A DNA stretch of 64,000 nt, from assembly GCF_000701365.1 (NCBI RefSeq), contig NZ_JNIK01000011.1:310001-374000 (forward strand). The letters are read 5' to 3'. Positions 63,915 to 64,000 of the stretch are shown here, piece by piece (within the stretch, counting starts at the first letter, position 1; every line of letters begins with the position of its first letter). The DNA is from Blastococcus sp. URHD0036. GTDB taxonomy: Bacteria > Actinomycetota > Actinomycetes > Mycobacteriales > Geodermatophilaceae. The notes below the pieces were generated by a model. That model did no database searches. It was not told the origin of the DNA and saw only the letters and a list, made by a program, of their open reading frames with translations. The position numbers were made by a program, and so were the translations under genes.

Positions 63915-64000
63915 GCGCCCAGTCTGACCGGGCCCGGGGCAGCACCGTCGCAGCGGGCGGCGCGGAGCCATACGGTGTGCTCCAGAGCACGTCGAGCCGC

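Noticed and set aside
63915-64000. Start of a further gene at the right edge
   Set aside because: The remaining 86 bases show no frame with recognisable start or family and could equally be the promoter of the fhuF-like gene.
1-64000. CRISPR arrays, tRNA/rRNA genes, insertion sequences, prophage
   Set aside because: No regularly spaced repeats, cloverleaf-like sequences, transposase or integrase motifs were recognised in reading; a tRNA or IS scan would settle it.

Overview
The window is a 64 kb stretch of very GC-rich, densely coding DNA with GTG starts, many 4-base ATGA/GTGA gene overlaps and probable leaderless promoters. That is the signature of a high-GC actinobacterium. Gene content (siderophore genes, CbiMNQO, many cob genes, DUF4383, ANTAR and FBP-type proteins) fits the Geodermatophilaceae (Blastococcus, Modestobacter or Geodermatophilus relatives). 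The family assignment is inference. I saw no rRNA, tRNA, CRISPR array, transposase or prophage gene.

Layout. 1-3871: end of a siderophore operon (NIS synthetase, Ntn acylase, GNAT acyltransferase). 3868-9814: unlinked small genes (RibD-like reductase, YunG, TetR with a divergent hemerythrin protein, a deazaflavin reductase, a methyltransferase) and an ABC exporter behind a MerR/SoxR-type promoter. 9941-25618: scattered cobalamin genes (cobG, cobH, cobIJ, cobK, cbiD, cobM, cobL, cobD) mixed with glgC, phoD, an MFS pump, a flavodoxin-like reductase, HAD, FBP and def. 25615-29081: a kinase-fold protein, small membrane proteins and an SOS-box DUF222/HNH gene. 29154-38030: a same-strand surface block holding two PIG-L deacetylases, two small secreted proteins with LPATG/LPADG tails, HAD, WecB, ATP-grasp, an exosortase-like protease, a GT2 glycosyltransferase and a small membrane protein. 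38092-47133: MocR and ANTAR regulators, PlsC, CobQ, a PPOX flavoprotein, truncated haemoglobin, VOC, a PemK/MazF-like protein, an AbrB transporter and a wHTH regulator. 47226-57774: a cobalamin riboswitch followed by eleven tightly overlapping genes (chlID, cobO, cobB, cbiMNQO, cbiG-C, cobC, cobT, cobA/cysG). 57903-63914: NYN/OST-HTH protein, cyclase, DOPA-dioxygenase-like protein, SoxR with a divergent SDR-QueA pair, and a FhuF-like iron reductase.

How they work together. The cob genes cover most of the corrin ring, amidation, adenosylation and lower-ligand steps. They combine the oxygen-pathway enzyme CobG with the anaerobic-type C1 methylase CbiD. CobN, CobF, CobU and CobS are not in the window. 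The most unusual unit is the 29-38 kb surface block, where a glycan-making set and an exosortase-like enzyme sit beside two candidate anchored substrates that share a conserved, structured 5' leader. Regulation readable in the DNA includes a B12 riboswitch, a LexA box, two SoxR-like promoters, TetR and MocR inverted repeats, several terminator hairpins and a likely CTG start for cobT.
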